Part shown: one piece after another, positions 45,365-54,439 of the stretch | Position numbering within the stretch: the stretch's first letter is position 1 | Layout of the letters: the number at the start of each line of letters is the position of its first letter | NCBI GenBank assembly: GCA_016793325.1 | Contig: JAEUKI010000087.1 | Coordinates: 52,189 to 116,188 of the forward strand | Source of the DNA: Myxococcales bacterium | Lineage (GTDB): Bacteria; Myxococcota_A; Polyangia; Polyangiales; Ga0077539 | DNA length: 64,000 nt | Reading direction: 5' to 3' | Translations under genes and position numbers: made by a program | Notes under the pieces: generated by a model | Seen by the model: the letters and a program-made list of their open reading frames with translations, nothing else | Database searches by the model: none | Told to the model about the DNA's origin: nothing

Positions 45365-46369
45365 ATGCGTCGAGCGCTTCGTTGGGCAGGATGTCTTTCG
45401 TGGGTCTTGGCGTCGTGCGGTGGACCTGCGCCTGCGGTCGACGCTGCGCGCGCCGACGCGAGCGCGACCGACGCAGACACTGGCGTGTCGCCGGCGGAAG
45501 ACGCTGCACCCCTCGACGCGCCCGACGATCGCGTCGTGCCCGACGGATCGCTTCGATGCTCGCGCAGCGCGTTGCGCTTTCGAGGCAGCGGCGTTGGCGA
45601 CATCGACCGCGTGAAGATCCCCGTGGACGACCCGACGAACAACGCGCCGGGGCCGCCCGCGGACGTCGGGGCGACGGACTTCACGATCGAGTTCTGGCTG
45701 AAGGGCGCGGCTGCGGACAACCGCGCAGGCGCCATTCGGTGCGGCGACAACGTGGACTGGATCCGCGGAAACATCGTGATCGATCGCGATCGCTTCTCGC
45801 AGGACCGAAAGTTTGGAGTGTCGCTCGGCGCTGGACGCGTCGTGTGGGGCGTGAGCGGCGACCGAACGGGCGACAGGACCGTGTGCGCGAGCGCTGTCGT
45901 GCTCGACGACCGCTGGCACCACGTCGCGGTGCAACGACGACGGCGCGATGGATACCTGTGGATCTTCGTCGACGGGCGACTCGAGGCCGAAGGCGACGGA
46001 CCGGACGGCGACGTCTCGTATCCAGACGACGGCGTTCCGGGAAATCACTGCGGAGGCCCGTGTCTGAGCAGCGATCCGTTCTTGGTGCTCGGCGCCGAGA
46101 AGCACGACGCCGGTCGCGAGTACCCGTCGTTCAACGGATCGATCGACGAGCTGCGGATTTCTCGAACGCTTCGCTACGCGACGACCTTCACGGTCGCTGC
46201 AGAACCGTGGGCGGTCGACTCGGACACCGCCGCGCTCTATCGCTTCGAAGAAGCGTCAGGGGACGCGATCGTCGACAGCGCCGGAAACGCGAGTCCGGGC
46301 GTTCGACGCTACGGCGGAAATCCTCCTGGCCCCGACTGGTCAACGGACACTCCGTTTCGCTGTCCCTGA
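45365..46369 (+). CDS. LamG (jellyroll)-domain lipoprotein
   Basis: The product is 334 residues from the ATG at 45365; an ATG at 45338 would add nine. It has lipobox WVLASC (Cys18) and an Ala/Asp linker. The C-terminal ~250 residues form a LamG/concanavalin-like jellyroll with ATDFTIEFWLKG, LDDRWHHVAVQRRRRDGYLW, IFVDGRL and FNGSIDELRISRTLRY, all classic LamG motifs. It likely binds carbohydrate or a surface ligand outside the cell. It is the first of three consecutive plus-strand lipoprotein genes. Confidence 0.9.
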   Translation: MRRALRWAGCLSWVLASCGGPAPAVDAARADASATDADTGVSPAEDAAPLDAPDDRVVPDGSLRCSRSALRFRGSGVGDIDRVKIPVDDPTNNAPGPPADVGATDFTIEFWLKGAAADNRAGAIRCGDNVDWIRGNIVIDRDRFSQDRKFGVSLGAGRVVWGVSGDRTGDRTVCASAVVLDDRWHHVAVQRRRRDGYLWIFVDGRLEAEGDGPDGDVSYPDDGVPGNHCGGPCLSSDPFLVLGAEKHDAGREYPSFNGSIDELRISRTLRYATTFTVAAEPWAVDSDTAALYRFEEASGDAIVDSAGNASPGVRRYGGNPPGPDWSTDTPFRCP

Positions 46370-46455
46370 GCGGACGCGTCGCTGCTCGCTCGGTGCAATC
46401 GCACGCGCGCCTCTCGCCGCGCGCGCCGCACTCGGCGACACTCGCGCCGCCCCTC

Positions 46456-48456
46456 ATGCGATACCCCACGCTCGTCACTGTCGCGATGTTGGTCGCGTGC
46501 AGCAATCCTCCAGCGCCGCCCGCGGACGTCTCGACCCTCGACGCGGTCGTAACCGACGGCGCTCCCTCGGACCAATCGTCACCAGACGTCGCCGCGTCCG
46601 ACGCGATCGACGACGCGTCGCCCGACGCGCAAGACGCTGGACCGTCGGCCGCGCCGTGCGATCCCATCGGGCCGACGCGCTGCGGACTGCCGTTTCCGAA
46701 CGACTACTGGACGCGGCTCGATCCGTCGACGCCGACGCGCATTCGCTTGGATTTCAACAGCGAAATGCTCCCTCGCTCGACGCCTCGGTGGTTCAACGAA
46801 TACGACGGATTCTCGCCGGCCTCGTCGCCGATGGCGCACTTGCCGGGCGCGGTCGCGACGGGCCTCGTCGATCCGCGCAACATGGCTCGCTCGCTCGAGC
46901 CATCGTCGTTGACGGCGATCATCGACACCATGACGGGGCAGCGCGTCGCGCACTTCGCTGAGATCGACGTGACCGCGACGGACCCCGCGCAACGCGCGCT
47001 CATCCTGCGTCCCGCGCAGAACCTCGTCTTCGGCCGTCGCTACGTCGTCGCGATCCGCGGGGTACGCGACAGCGCGGGCGCGGTGATCGCGCCGTCGCCT
47101 GCGTTTCGAGCGATGCGCGACGACCTCGCGACCGCAGAGCTCAGCCTCGCGCAGCGCGAGCGGTACACGCGGATTTTTTCGGACCTTCAGCGCGCGAGCG
47201 TCCCGCGCGCGGAGCTGCAGCTCGCCTGGGATTTCACGGTCGCTTCGCGGCAGAGCATCCAGAGCCGGCTCGTGTCGATGCGCGATCAGGCCCTCGCGGC
47301 GGTGGGGACCGAGGGCGCTGCGTACCGAATCACCAACGTTCGGATGAACCCGCGCGCGGGGATCTACGCGCACATCGAGGGGCAGGTCACGGTTCCGCTC
47401 TTCATGGACGACCCCGAGCCGGGCGGACGCCTCAACGTCGCCCCCGACGGGACGATCCGACAGAACGGGACCGCGCAGTACTCGTTCTGGATGGTCGTTC
47501 CCAACTCGGCGATGACCGCGCCTGCGGGCGTCCTCGCGTACGGACACGGACTTCTCAGCTCGGGCGTCGACGTCTTCTCCGATCGCGCGATCGGCGACCT
47601 CGCGAACGGAACGAACCTGATCGTCTTCGCCATGGACCTCCAGGGCATGGCCAACGAAGACGGCGCGGTGATCCTCCAGGCGCTCAGCGGCCCGGACCTC
47701 GGTCGATTTCGTGTGCTCATCGAGCGCCAGCACCAGGGCATCATCAACTGGCTCGTGATGATGCGCACGATGACGGGGCGCATGCGCAGCGAGCCAGCGC
47801 TGCAAATCGGCGGACGGAGCGCGATCGATCCGACGCGGCGCTTCTACTACGGCGCGAGCCAAGGCGGGATCTTCGGCGGCACGTACATGGCGCTCACGAC
47901 CGACGTCGAGCGCGGCGTCCTGATGGTCCCAGGTCAGGCGTACAACCTGCTCTTGCAGCGAAGCTCGAACTTCCGTCGGTTCGAGGACATCCTTCGGCCG
48001 AGGTTTCCCAACGGACTGGATATTCCCAGGCTCCTCGAGACGATTCAGCTCCACTGGGACCGCACCGAACCGTCCGGTTGGACGCCCAACATCCGCACCG
48101 ATCGCGTCGCGGGGACGCCCGCGCACGAGGTCCTGATGCTCGTCGCGATCGGCGATCGCCAGGTGACCACGCTGGGCGCGCACATGATGGCGCGCTCGAT
48201 CGGAGGCGTTCCCAACCTCGCGCCGGTCAACCGCGAGATCTTCGGGCTCGAGTCGCGCATGGGCATGCACACTGGCTCGGCGATGATCGAGTTCGACTTC
48301 GCGCTGCCCGAGCCGCTCGACAACACTCCGCCGACCGGGACGCCCGACCCGCACTCGCGCATCGGCGAGTCCGCACCAGTATTCATGATGGCGCCCGAGT
48401 GGCTCGCCACCGGCGCGACGCAGAACCGCTGCGACGGCCCCTGCAACCCAGGCTGA
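46456..48456 (+). CDS. Lipoprotein with alpha/beta-hydrolase fold
   Basis: The 666-residue lipoprotein has lipobox MLVAC (Cys15) and a long Asp/Ala/Ser linker to about residue 65. An N-terminal strand-rich region of ~65-230 (LDFNSEMLPRSTP, ALILRPAQNLVFGRRYVVAI) resembles bacterial Ig-like or Big_5 modules. The C-terminal part has an alpha/beta-hydrolase look: VLAYGHGLLSSG, IVFAMDLQGM and the nucleophile elbow FYYGASQGGIFGG (Ser468), with later acid and His candidates. An extracellular esterase or lipase is the best reading; the family is not certain. Confidence 0.78.
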   Translation: MRYPTLVTVAMLVACSNPPAPPADVSTLDAVVTDGAPSDQSSPDVAASDAIDDASPDAQDAGPSAAPCDPIGPTRCGLPFPNDYWTRLDPSTPTRIRLDFNSEMLPRSTPRWFNEYDGFSPASSPMAHLPGAVATGLVDPRNMARSLEPSSLTAIIDTMTGQRVAHFAEIDVTATDPAQRALILRPAQNLVFGRRYVVAIRGVRDSAGAVIAPSPAFRAMRDDLATAELSLAQRERYTRIFSDLQRASVPRAELQLAWDFTVASRQSIQSRLVSMRDQALAAVGTEGAAYRITNVRMNPRAGIYAHIEGQVTVPLFMDDPEPGGRLNVAPDGTIRQNGTAQYSFWMVVPNSAMTAPAGVLAYGHGLLSSGVDVFSDRAIGDLANGTNLIVFAMDLQGMANEDGAVILQALSGPDLGRFRVLIERQHQGIINWLVMMRTMTGRMRSEPALQIGGRSAIDPTRRFYYGASQGGIFGGTYMALTTDVERGVLMVPGQAYNLLLQRSSNFRRFEDILRPRFPNGLDIPRLLETIQLHWDRTEPSGWTPNIRTDRVAGTPAHEVLMLVAIGDRQVTTLGAHMMARSIGGVPNLAPVNREIFGLESRMGMHTGSAMIEFDFALPEPLDNTPPTGTPDPHSRIGESAPVFMMAPEWLATGATQNRCDGPCNPG

Positions 48457-48536
48457 GCCGCGAGCCGACGACGGGCCGTACCCCGTCGCGCGTCGAGCGG
48501 GAATATCCGCGCTGATTGCTGGCATTCTTGCGTGCC

Positions 48537-50870
48537 ATGCGCGCACGGTTGAACGGTCTGCGGCTCGAGGCAAAGAGAGGCGCGCTCGCTCGCGCGATCG
48601 TCGTCACGTGGTTCAGCGCGAACCTCGTCGCGTGTTCGCGAGCGTCGGGCGCGGCGACGACCGGGGCGAGAGACGGCGCGACCGCAGCGCCGCGCGTCGT
48701 CGGATCGACTGCGGACGCTGCGGGGACGGCGGACGCGGCGGTCCCGGGCCGCGTTGCCCCGACGCTTCGCGCGACGACGATCGAGCTCGGCGGAAGCGAG
48801 GCGTGCGCGCGGCTCGAAGACGGGACCGTGCGCTGTTGGGGCCGCGGCTCTCTGCTCGTTCCTGGAGCGCCCGACGTGCGCACGACGCCGGTGATCGCGC
48901 CGGAGCTCGCGGCCTTCGAGCAGTGGTCGCTCGGAACCGCGCGCTTCGATCGCGTGGGCTTCGGCTGCGGCGTGCGCGGTGGGCAGGTGTACTGCTGGGG
49001 GGACAACAGCGAGGGTCAGCTCGGCGACGGGAGCGCTGTCCCCGTTCGCCGCGAAATCGGCGCGCCGGTCCGCGGGATTCGCGACGCTCGCTCGGTGGTC
49101 ATCGACCGTGCAAACGCCTGTGCAATTCGCGCGAACGGACGCGTGTCCTGCTGGGGCTCGAACGACCATCAAGAGTTCGCCGACGGAACACCCATCCAAC
49201 GACGGGTCCCCATCGAGCTTCCGAGGCTCTCGGACGTCGAGACACTCTCGCTGGGATATCGCCGCGGATGCGCGGTCACTCGCGCGCGCGCGCTGTTCTG
49301 CTGGGGCAGAAACGCGGCGGCGTTGAGCCCGCCGACCGACGAGAGCCTCTACGTGCTGCCGCAACCGGTGGACGTCGGAGGCCAAGCGTCGCGCGTCGCC
49401 GTGGGCGTTCGTCACACGTGCGTGCTGCGCGCCGACGGCACCGTCGCATGTTGGGGAAGCGGCTTGGGCTTCACCACCATCGCGGACGTGAGCGACGCGA
49501 TCGACGTTCGCTACGGCGGACGCGACGACTTCTACGCGCTCGGTCGCGACGGACGCCTGCGCCGATGGGTCGTGACCGCGGGCCTCAACCAAGAAGTCGC
49601 CCGCGGTTACACGCCGGTCGAGCTCGTCGCGGGGGGCGATCACGTCGCGCAAGTGCGCGGTGGATCCGACGGGAGCTCGTCGTTCGTGTGCGTTTTGCGC
49701 ACCGACGGCGAGGTCGCTTGCTGGGGCAGCAACGGCGCGGCGCAGCTCGCGCAGGGAACAGCGCCGCGAGATCGCGCAGATCCCTCGACGGTGCCGGGGC
49801 TGAGCGACGCGATGCAGATCGTCGCAGCAGAGCACGCCGTGTGCGCCGTTCGCGCGAGCGGGCGAGTCGCTTGTTGGGGAGACCCGCTGTGGTTCGAGAT
49901 GGAGGGCGGACCTGCTGGTGACGCGGTGTCGACGCCGAGCGAGGTGCCCGGGATCGTCGACGCAACGCAAGTCGTGTTCGCGTGGGGGTTGGCGTGCGTC
50001 CGTCGGCGCAACGGGAGCGTTGGCTGTTGGGGAAGCGACCGCGCCGTGCTCGGCTCGTTCGTCAGCGAGGCAAGCTCGGCGCTGGTCGCTGTTCCTTCGG
50101 TGACCGACGCCGTTGGACTCGCCGCTGGAGCGAGCCACGTGTGCGCGCTCCAGCGGAGCGGAACGGTGTCGTGCTGGGGCCCTCGAGCCATCGAGGTTCG
50201 AGCTCGACCGGACCACGCGCAGGGCGCTGGAGAAGAGATCGAGGTCGGCCCAGCCCCGACGGTCTTGCCAGGCGTCACGCGCGCAGAATGGCTCGCGGCA
50301 GGCGGATACCAGACATGCGTTCGCGAGGACGCGAGCCCCGGCGTGTTGTGTGGGGGTCGGTGGGTATCGTTCGGACGTCTCGCGCTCGCGCCACCGCAGT
50401 CCCCGTCCGCGATCGAAGCGATCGCAAACACCGACGTCGTCGCGCTCGGCAGCGAGTGCAGCTGCGTGTCGACGCCCGATCGTCGCGTGCGGTGCTGGTG
50501 CGCGAGGCGAGAAGGCGCGATCGGACCCCAGAGCGGAACACCGCAGCTCGTCGCGGGTCTTCGCGCGGTGGTCGGACTCGCCGTGGCAGAGGATCACGCG
50601 TGCGCGCTCGACGAATCGGGCGACGTCCACTGCTGGGGCGCCAACGCGCGGGGCCAGCTCGGACGGCCGACGGCCCGAGGCGGGCGAACGCGCGTCGCTT
50701 CGCGTGTCTTGCAGCTCGCGGGTCCCGCCGCCGAGGTCGTCGTGGGACGAGAGTTCAGCTGCGCGCGATTGCGCGACGGGCGCGTGCAGTGTTGGGGCGC
50801 GAACGAAGACGGACAGCTCGGCGACGGCGTGGTGCTCGGGGCGCGGGAGCCGCTCGCGGTTCGTTGGTAG
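48537..50870 (+). CDS. RCC1-repeat lipoprotein
   Basis: The 777-residue protein starts at an ATG at 48537 (a TTG at 48516 adds seven). It has a leader with lipobox ANLVAC (Cys33), then an Ala/Gly/Thr linker. The mature region is a run of RCC1/ALF-type propeller repeats, each with a core like ACWGSN preceded by a cysteine-containing strand. I count eleven CWG motifs plus one CWC. Such proteins are abundant in myxobacteria and probably form one or two seven-bladed propellers on the surface. No enzymatic motif; a binding role is likely. Confidence 0.92.
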   Translation: MRARLNGLRLEAKRGALARAIVVTWFSANLVACSRASGAATTGARDGATAAPRVVGSTADAAGTADAAVPGRVAPTLRATTIELGGSEACARLEDGTVRCWGRGSLLVPGAPDVRTTPVIAPELAAFEQWSLGTARFDRVGFGCGVRGGQVYCWGDNSEGQLGDGSAVPVRREIGAPVRGIRDARSVVIDRANACAIRANGRVSCWGSNDHQEFADGTPIQRRVPIELPRLSDVETLSLGYRRGCAVTRARALFCWGRNAAALSPPTDESLYVLPQPVDVGGQASRVAVGVRHTCVLRADGTVACWGSGLGFTTIADVSDAIDVRYGGRDDFYALGRDGRLRRWVVTAGLNQEVARGYTPVELVAGGDHVAQVRGGSDGSSSFVCVLRTDGEVACWGSNGAAQLAQGTAPRDRADPSTVPGLSDAMQIVAAEHAVCAVRASGRVACWGDPLWFEMEGGPAGDAVSTPSEVPGIVDATQVVFAWGLACVRRRNGSVGCWGSDRAVLGSFVSEASSALVAVPSVTDAVGLAAGASHVCALQRSGTVSCWGPRAIEVRARPDHAQGAGEEIEVGPAPTVLPGVTRAEWLAAGGYQTCVREDASPGVLCGGRWVSFGRLALAPPQSPSAIEAIANTDVVALGSECSCVSTPDRRVRCWCARREGAIGPQSGTPQLVAGLRAVVGLAVAEDHACALDESGDVHCWGANARGQLGRPTARGGRTRVASRVLQLAGPAAEVVVGREFSCARLRDGRVQCWGANEDGQLGDGVVLGAREPLAVRW

Positions 50871-51391
50871 ACCGCGCTCATTTCGTCAGTGAAATTGCAG
50901 TTGTTTCTGCGCCGTGCGCAGCGCAGAGGGACCTGCCGCGCTCGTGGCGGTCGTCGATGCGATGCGATTCGGAGCTGGCTTCGATTGCCTCCGCGCTGAG
51001 AGGGCGTTGGAGTGGGATTTCGGCCTTTTGCTGCAGATCTGCGTCGACCATCGGCGTCAGCGATTCTTGCAATAGCGCTGCTATTGCTGCGAATCGCTTC
51101 CTTGCTGGTCTCGCAGCTCCTTGCAAAAGTTTCGAACTTCCACTCCAACGCCCTCTGACTGCGCCCGAGACCGCCGCAATCTCCGCCGCCGCGGCCCGAG
51201 CGCTGTTCCAGAGGTAGCGAGAGCGCCTGACGCCGTCGCCGCGTTCGCCACGGGCCGTGATCTCGCGCTGGTCTTCGCGAGAGATCGTCGGCATCGGGGT
51301 CGCTCGGCTGCACAGCGCGCAACGATCGCGACGATCGCGAGCGCTTTACCTTCGCGCGGCGGGGTGACACACAACCCATCGCGGAGCGCGA
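50871..51391. other. Gene-free interval containing a palindromic element
   Basis: ORFs in this stretch have low third-position GC and mirror each other on both strands, which reflects the internal palindrome rather than coding. The region contains the 158 bp inverted-repeat element at 50999-51156 and otherwise nothing I can name. Confidence 0.5.
50999..51156. repeat. Inverted-repeat element with central hairpin
   Basis: Perfect 17 bp arms (agagggcgttggagtgg at 50999-51015 and its complement at 51140-51156) enclose further imperfect pairing. A central hairpin has caatagc at 51070-51076 and gctattg at 51080-51086, with outer cgattc/gaatcg at 51061-51066 and 51091-51096. No target duplication was found at the edges. 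It could be a small mobile element remnant or a structured RNA. Confidence 0.65.
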
Positions 51392-53230
51392 GTGAGAGCG
51401 AAGAAGCTGTGGACGTTGGGCACGGGCAGCGGCGGTCTGCGATACGCGACGGGAGCCTGGATTTCTCCCGACGAAACGCACATCTGGACCTCGCACCACC
51501 GGCCCTATCTCTGCGAGACCCGGCTTCCGTCGTTCGAAGATCGTTGGACCGCGATCGGACGCGAAGACGAGCAGGTGCAGCTGACCCACTTCATGCGCGG
51601 AGACACCCCCGTCTTGTTCGCGTCCATCGCGGGACCTCGCGATCGTCGCCTCGAGCGATGGGACCTCTCGCAACAAGACGCCCGACCGAAGCGCCTGTCG
51701 ATCGACAAATCCAGCCCGTGGACGTGCGTCGAGAGCCCCGATGGCAAGCATCTTTGCGTCGTCTACGCGAAGCGAAGCAAGGCGCCGATTTACGACTTCG
51801 ATGGCGAGCTCGTCGGCGAATTCAAAGGCGTCTCGACGGAAGACCAGCACGCGCTCGTCGACGGCGAGCGTCTCGCGGTGCTCCGCGACTCGCAGCTCAC
51901 GGTGATCGACCGCAACGGAAGGGCCACCTTCGCGCGAACGCTCCCGGGTGTGTACGCGTCATCGCTCGTCGCCGTGAGCGCCACGCAATTGACCGTCGTG
52001 ATCGCGGAGTCGCGATGGTCGACCGCACCGAAGTTGGCGCTCGTCGACATCGAGCGAAACACCGTCGAGACGCTCGACGAGTTCTCGGGAAGCGTGACCA
52101 ACGTGCGCGTCGGCGAGTTTGCAAACGAGCTCGTCGTCGCGTGCCACGACAAGCGGCGGCTCTACGCGTTTGGCGCAGCGGGCGTCGAGCGAGCGGAGTT
52201 TCCAGCGGACGTTCCGCTGGCGCTCGGCAGGACGAAGTACGTCGCTGTGTCGGAGTATCAGCGGTCCGTCGGTTCGCGGGACGGGCAGGGACCGAGGCTT
52301 ACGCCTGTCGATCGACCAGCGCACATCGTGCGATTTCTTCGCGACGACACGCTCGCCACGATCAGCGAGGACCCCGCCCTACGCTTCTGGAACCTCGTCG
52401 ACGGCACCTGTCTCGGCGAGCTCGTCCTCCCGGCCGCCGAGGACGTCTCGATCGTCGGCGTGTGCGAAGGCGGATCGACGCTCGCGCTGCAACATCGATC
52501 GCTGTTCGCGCCCGCGTCGCTTCGCGCCTACGGCTGTGATGCGCGCGGCGTGTTCGTGCGGTGGTCGTTCGAGCTCGAGGACGGAGACGACGCTGCGTTC
52601 TGCGCGGTCTCCGAGGACGGCGGTCTCGTCGCGACGTGTCCGGGCGATCACGGATCGAGCGCGGGGGGCGTCACGGTGCGCTCGCGCGTCGGTCCCTCGA
52701 GCTCGACGCGGATCGCAGAGACGTTTCAGCGCTGTGTTGCCGCGCGGTTTACGGACTCGATCTTCGAGTTCGCCCTCGAAAGCCACGGATGGCACCGCGC
52801 GAACATCGCCGAAGCCTCGATTGGCGCAGCGGTCGTTGTGGTCAGCTCGCTCGAGCGTCCGCAGCTCTTTCACCGAACCGGGCTCGTCGCGGGATCGTGG
52901 ACGGACAGCGGGCGGGCGTGGCTGAGCTTTCATCGCGAAGGGCTGAGACCGAAGACGATCAACATCTCGACGTCGAAGCGAAACGAAGACGAGCTTCGGG
53001 TGGTCTGCGCCGAGCGAGCCGAGCGATTCGTGCTCGTACGAGACGCGCGCAGCCACTCGTCGAGCCGAGGCCTCGTTCGTGTCTGTGATTTTGCCGGATC
53101 GACGCTGATCGAGTTCGCGCCGCTCGACGCGTGGGACGTCGTCGTGTCGGTCGCGCTCTCTCCCGACGGGAGCCGACTCGCGGTCGCGTCGGGCCGCGGC
53201 GAGGTCCACGTGTACGCGCTCGACGCGTGA
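51392..53230 (+). CDS. Cytoplasmic WD40-like beta-propeller protein
   Basis: The 612-residue protein starts with GTG at 51392 and lacks a signal peptide. It consists of repeated propeller-like blades (HIVRFLRDDTLATISEDPAL, VVSVALSPDGSRLAVASGRG, LTVVIAESRWSTAPKLALVD) with scattered WD-like ends. It is probably one or two propellers acting as an intracellular scaffold. No partner gene is obvious; the downstream gene is convergent. The GTG start rests on frame and composition only. Confidence 0.75.
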   Translation: MRAKKLWTLGTGSGGLRYATGAWISPDETHIWTSHHRPYLCETRLPSFEDRWTAIGREDEQVQLTHFMRGDTPVLFASIAGPRDRRLERWDLSQQDARPKRLSIDKSSPWTCVESPDGKHLCVVYAKRSKAPIYDFDGELVGEFKGVSTEDQHALVDGERLAVLRDSQLTVIDRNGRATFARTLPGVYASSLVAVSATQLTVVIAESRWSTAPKLALVDIERNTVETLDEFSGSVTNVRVGEFANELVVACHDKRRLYAFGAAGVERAEFPADVPLALGRTKYVAVSEYQRSVGSRDGQGPRLTPVDRPAHIVRFLRDDTLATISEDPALRFWNLVDGTCLGELVLPAAEDVSIVGVCEGGSTLALQHRSLFAPASLRAYGCDARGVFVRWSFELEDGDDAAFCAVSEDGGLVATCPGDHGSSAGGVTVRSRVGPSSSTRIAETFQRCVAARFTDSIFEFALESHGWHRANIAEASIGAAVVVVSSLERPQLFHRTGLVAGSWTDSGRAWLSFHREGLRPKTINISTSKRNEDELRVVCAERAERFVLVRDARSHSSSRGLVRVCDFAGSTLIEFAPLDAWDVVVSVALSPDGSRLAVASGRGEVHVYALDA

Positions 53231-53237
53231 GCTCGCG

Positions 53238-53780
53238 CTACGGACGCTGCGTCGCGAGAAACGTCGCGCGATGCGCGAGGAGCAGCGTCCCGTCGGGCGC
53301 CGTGACGTTGATTGCGTGTGCGCCCGGCGCGAGCTGCGACTGAAACACGAGGACGCGTCCCTGCGTCCAACCGAAGGAGTTCGGGTAGAGGGTCGCGGTC
53401 GTCGTGATCGGGCCGACTTGCACGCGCACGGTGCCCGTCGCTGTGGTGCCGGGGAGCACGAGCTCGAAGGTCCACGCGGGTCCTGAGAGATGCGATGTGG
53501 GCACGCCGAACGTTCCAGAAGCGAGGTGGATCTTCCGGGACGAACCGCCGCGCACCAACGCGTCCCACGTCGGACGGACGCTGTCGATCCACCGCTGGTT
53601 GCACACAGGATCGCTCGCGCAATTGCCACAGTGGAAGCCGAGGTTGACGTCTTCCAAGATCAAAGGCCGAGCCGCGGCGGGCGTGGGGGCGCGCGTCGGC
53701 GCACGCTGCGCGGTCGCAGGCGGAGCGACGCTTAGCGCGAGCGCCGCGCCGATGATCGTTTGCAGACCGAAGTGCCTCAT
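53238..53780 (-). CDS. Secreted protein with small beta-rich domain
   Basis: The ~180-residue product starts at MRHFGLQTIIGAALALSVAPPATA, a signal peptide; an ATG three codons earlier at 53789 is an alternative. The mature part has a cluster GFHCGNCASDPVCNQRWIDS with four cysteines and a strand-rich end (TFELVLPGTTATGTVRVQVG, HAINVTAPDGTLLLAHRATF). No family recognised. It is convergent with the propeller gene, with 7 bp between their stop codons. Confidence 0.7.
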   Translation of the reverse strand: MRHFGLQTIIGAALALSVAPPATAQRAPTRAPTPAAARPLILEDVNLGFHCGNCASDPVCNQRWIDSVRPTWDALVRGGSSRKIHLASGTFGVPTSHLSGPAWTFELVLPGTTATGTVRVQVGPITTTATLYPNSFGWTQGRVLVFQSQLAPGAHAINVTAPDGTLLLAHRATFLATQRP

Positions 53781-53843
53781 CGGCGCCATCGTACCCGAGT
53801 CGCGCGCGGGGCGCAGAGTCGCGCGGCTCGTCGCGCTCGGCGC

Positions 53844-54299
53844 TCAGCCGGGACGCGGCGCGAGCGTCGGCAACGAAAATCCAGGCCACTCGCGTCGTGC
53901 CACGCCGAGAAACTTGTCTCGATCGGTGTACAGCTCGACCGTTGATCTTCGACTGAAGAGGTTGAGCATCGACACGCTGAGCTCGAGCAGCTTCGAACGA
54001 ACGAGCGCGTGGGTCACGACCGAGGCGGTCTGCTTCACGACCCACGAGCCAGCGGTCTCGATGAGCTGCGCGTCTGCGCCGGTGACGTCCGCTCCGTCGA
54101 AGAAGACCAGCGCTCGTCCCGATCGTTCGATGAGCTTGTCGTACGCGCCGAGCAGCGCGTCGCCCATATCCGCGCTGATGCGCCCTTCACCGGACGCGGC
54201 GCCGAGCCCGTTGGGACCGTATCGAACGATCAGCTGTCCTCGCGCTGCTGTGACGAGCACCGCGTGCCCCGACTCGACGCTCCGAACTTCGACTGCCAC
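53844..54299 (-). CDS. SpoIIAA/STAS-like small protein
   Basis: The 151-residue soluble protein has the strand-helix pattern of SpoIIAA-like/STAS domains: AVLVTAARGQLIVRYGPN, DKLIERSGRALVFFDGADVTG, LIETAGSWVVKQTASVVTHALVR. STAS-like proteins often act as anti-sigma antagonists or bind nucleotides. No anti-sigma or kinase partner is adjacent, so the role is open. Confidence 0.55.
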   Translation of the reverse strand: MAVEVRSVESGHAVLVTAARGQLIVRYGPNGLGAASGEGRISADMGDALLGAYDKLIERSGRALVFFDGADVTGADAQLIETAGSWVVKQTASVVTHALVRSKLLELSVSMLNLFSRRSTVELYTDRDKFLGVARREWPGFSLPTLAPRPG

Positions 54300-54439
54300 G
54301 TACGCAGGACAACGGACTCTTCGAAGTTCGTCAAGCGCGGAGCGCGCGCACGACTCCGGAGCTCAACAGCGGTTGCTGTGCGGCGTTGTGACCCGCACCG
54401 ATCTCGCGCTGTCACCGCGCGAGCGCGTCGTCGTCGTGC

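Noticed and set aside
50878..51294. 138-codon minus-strand ORF
   Set aside because: Third codon positions are not G/C-biased, and the peptide mirrors the palindrome (GRWSG repeated on both strands).
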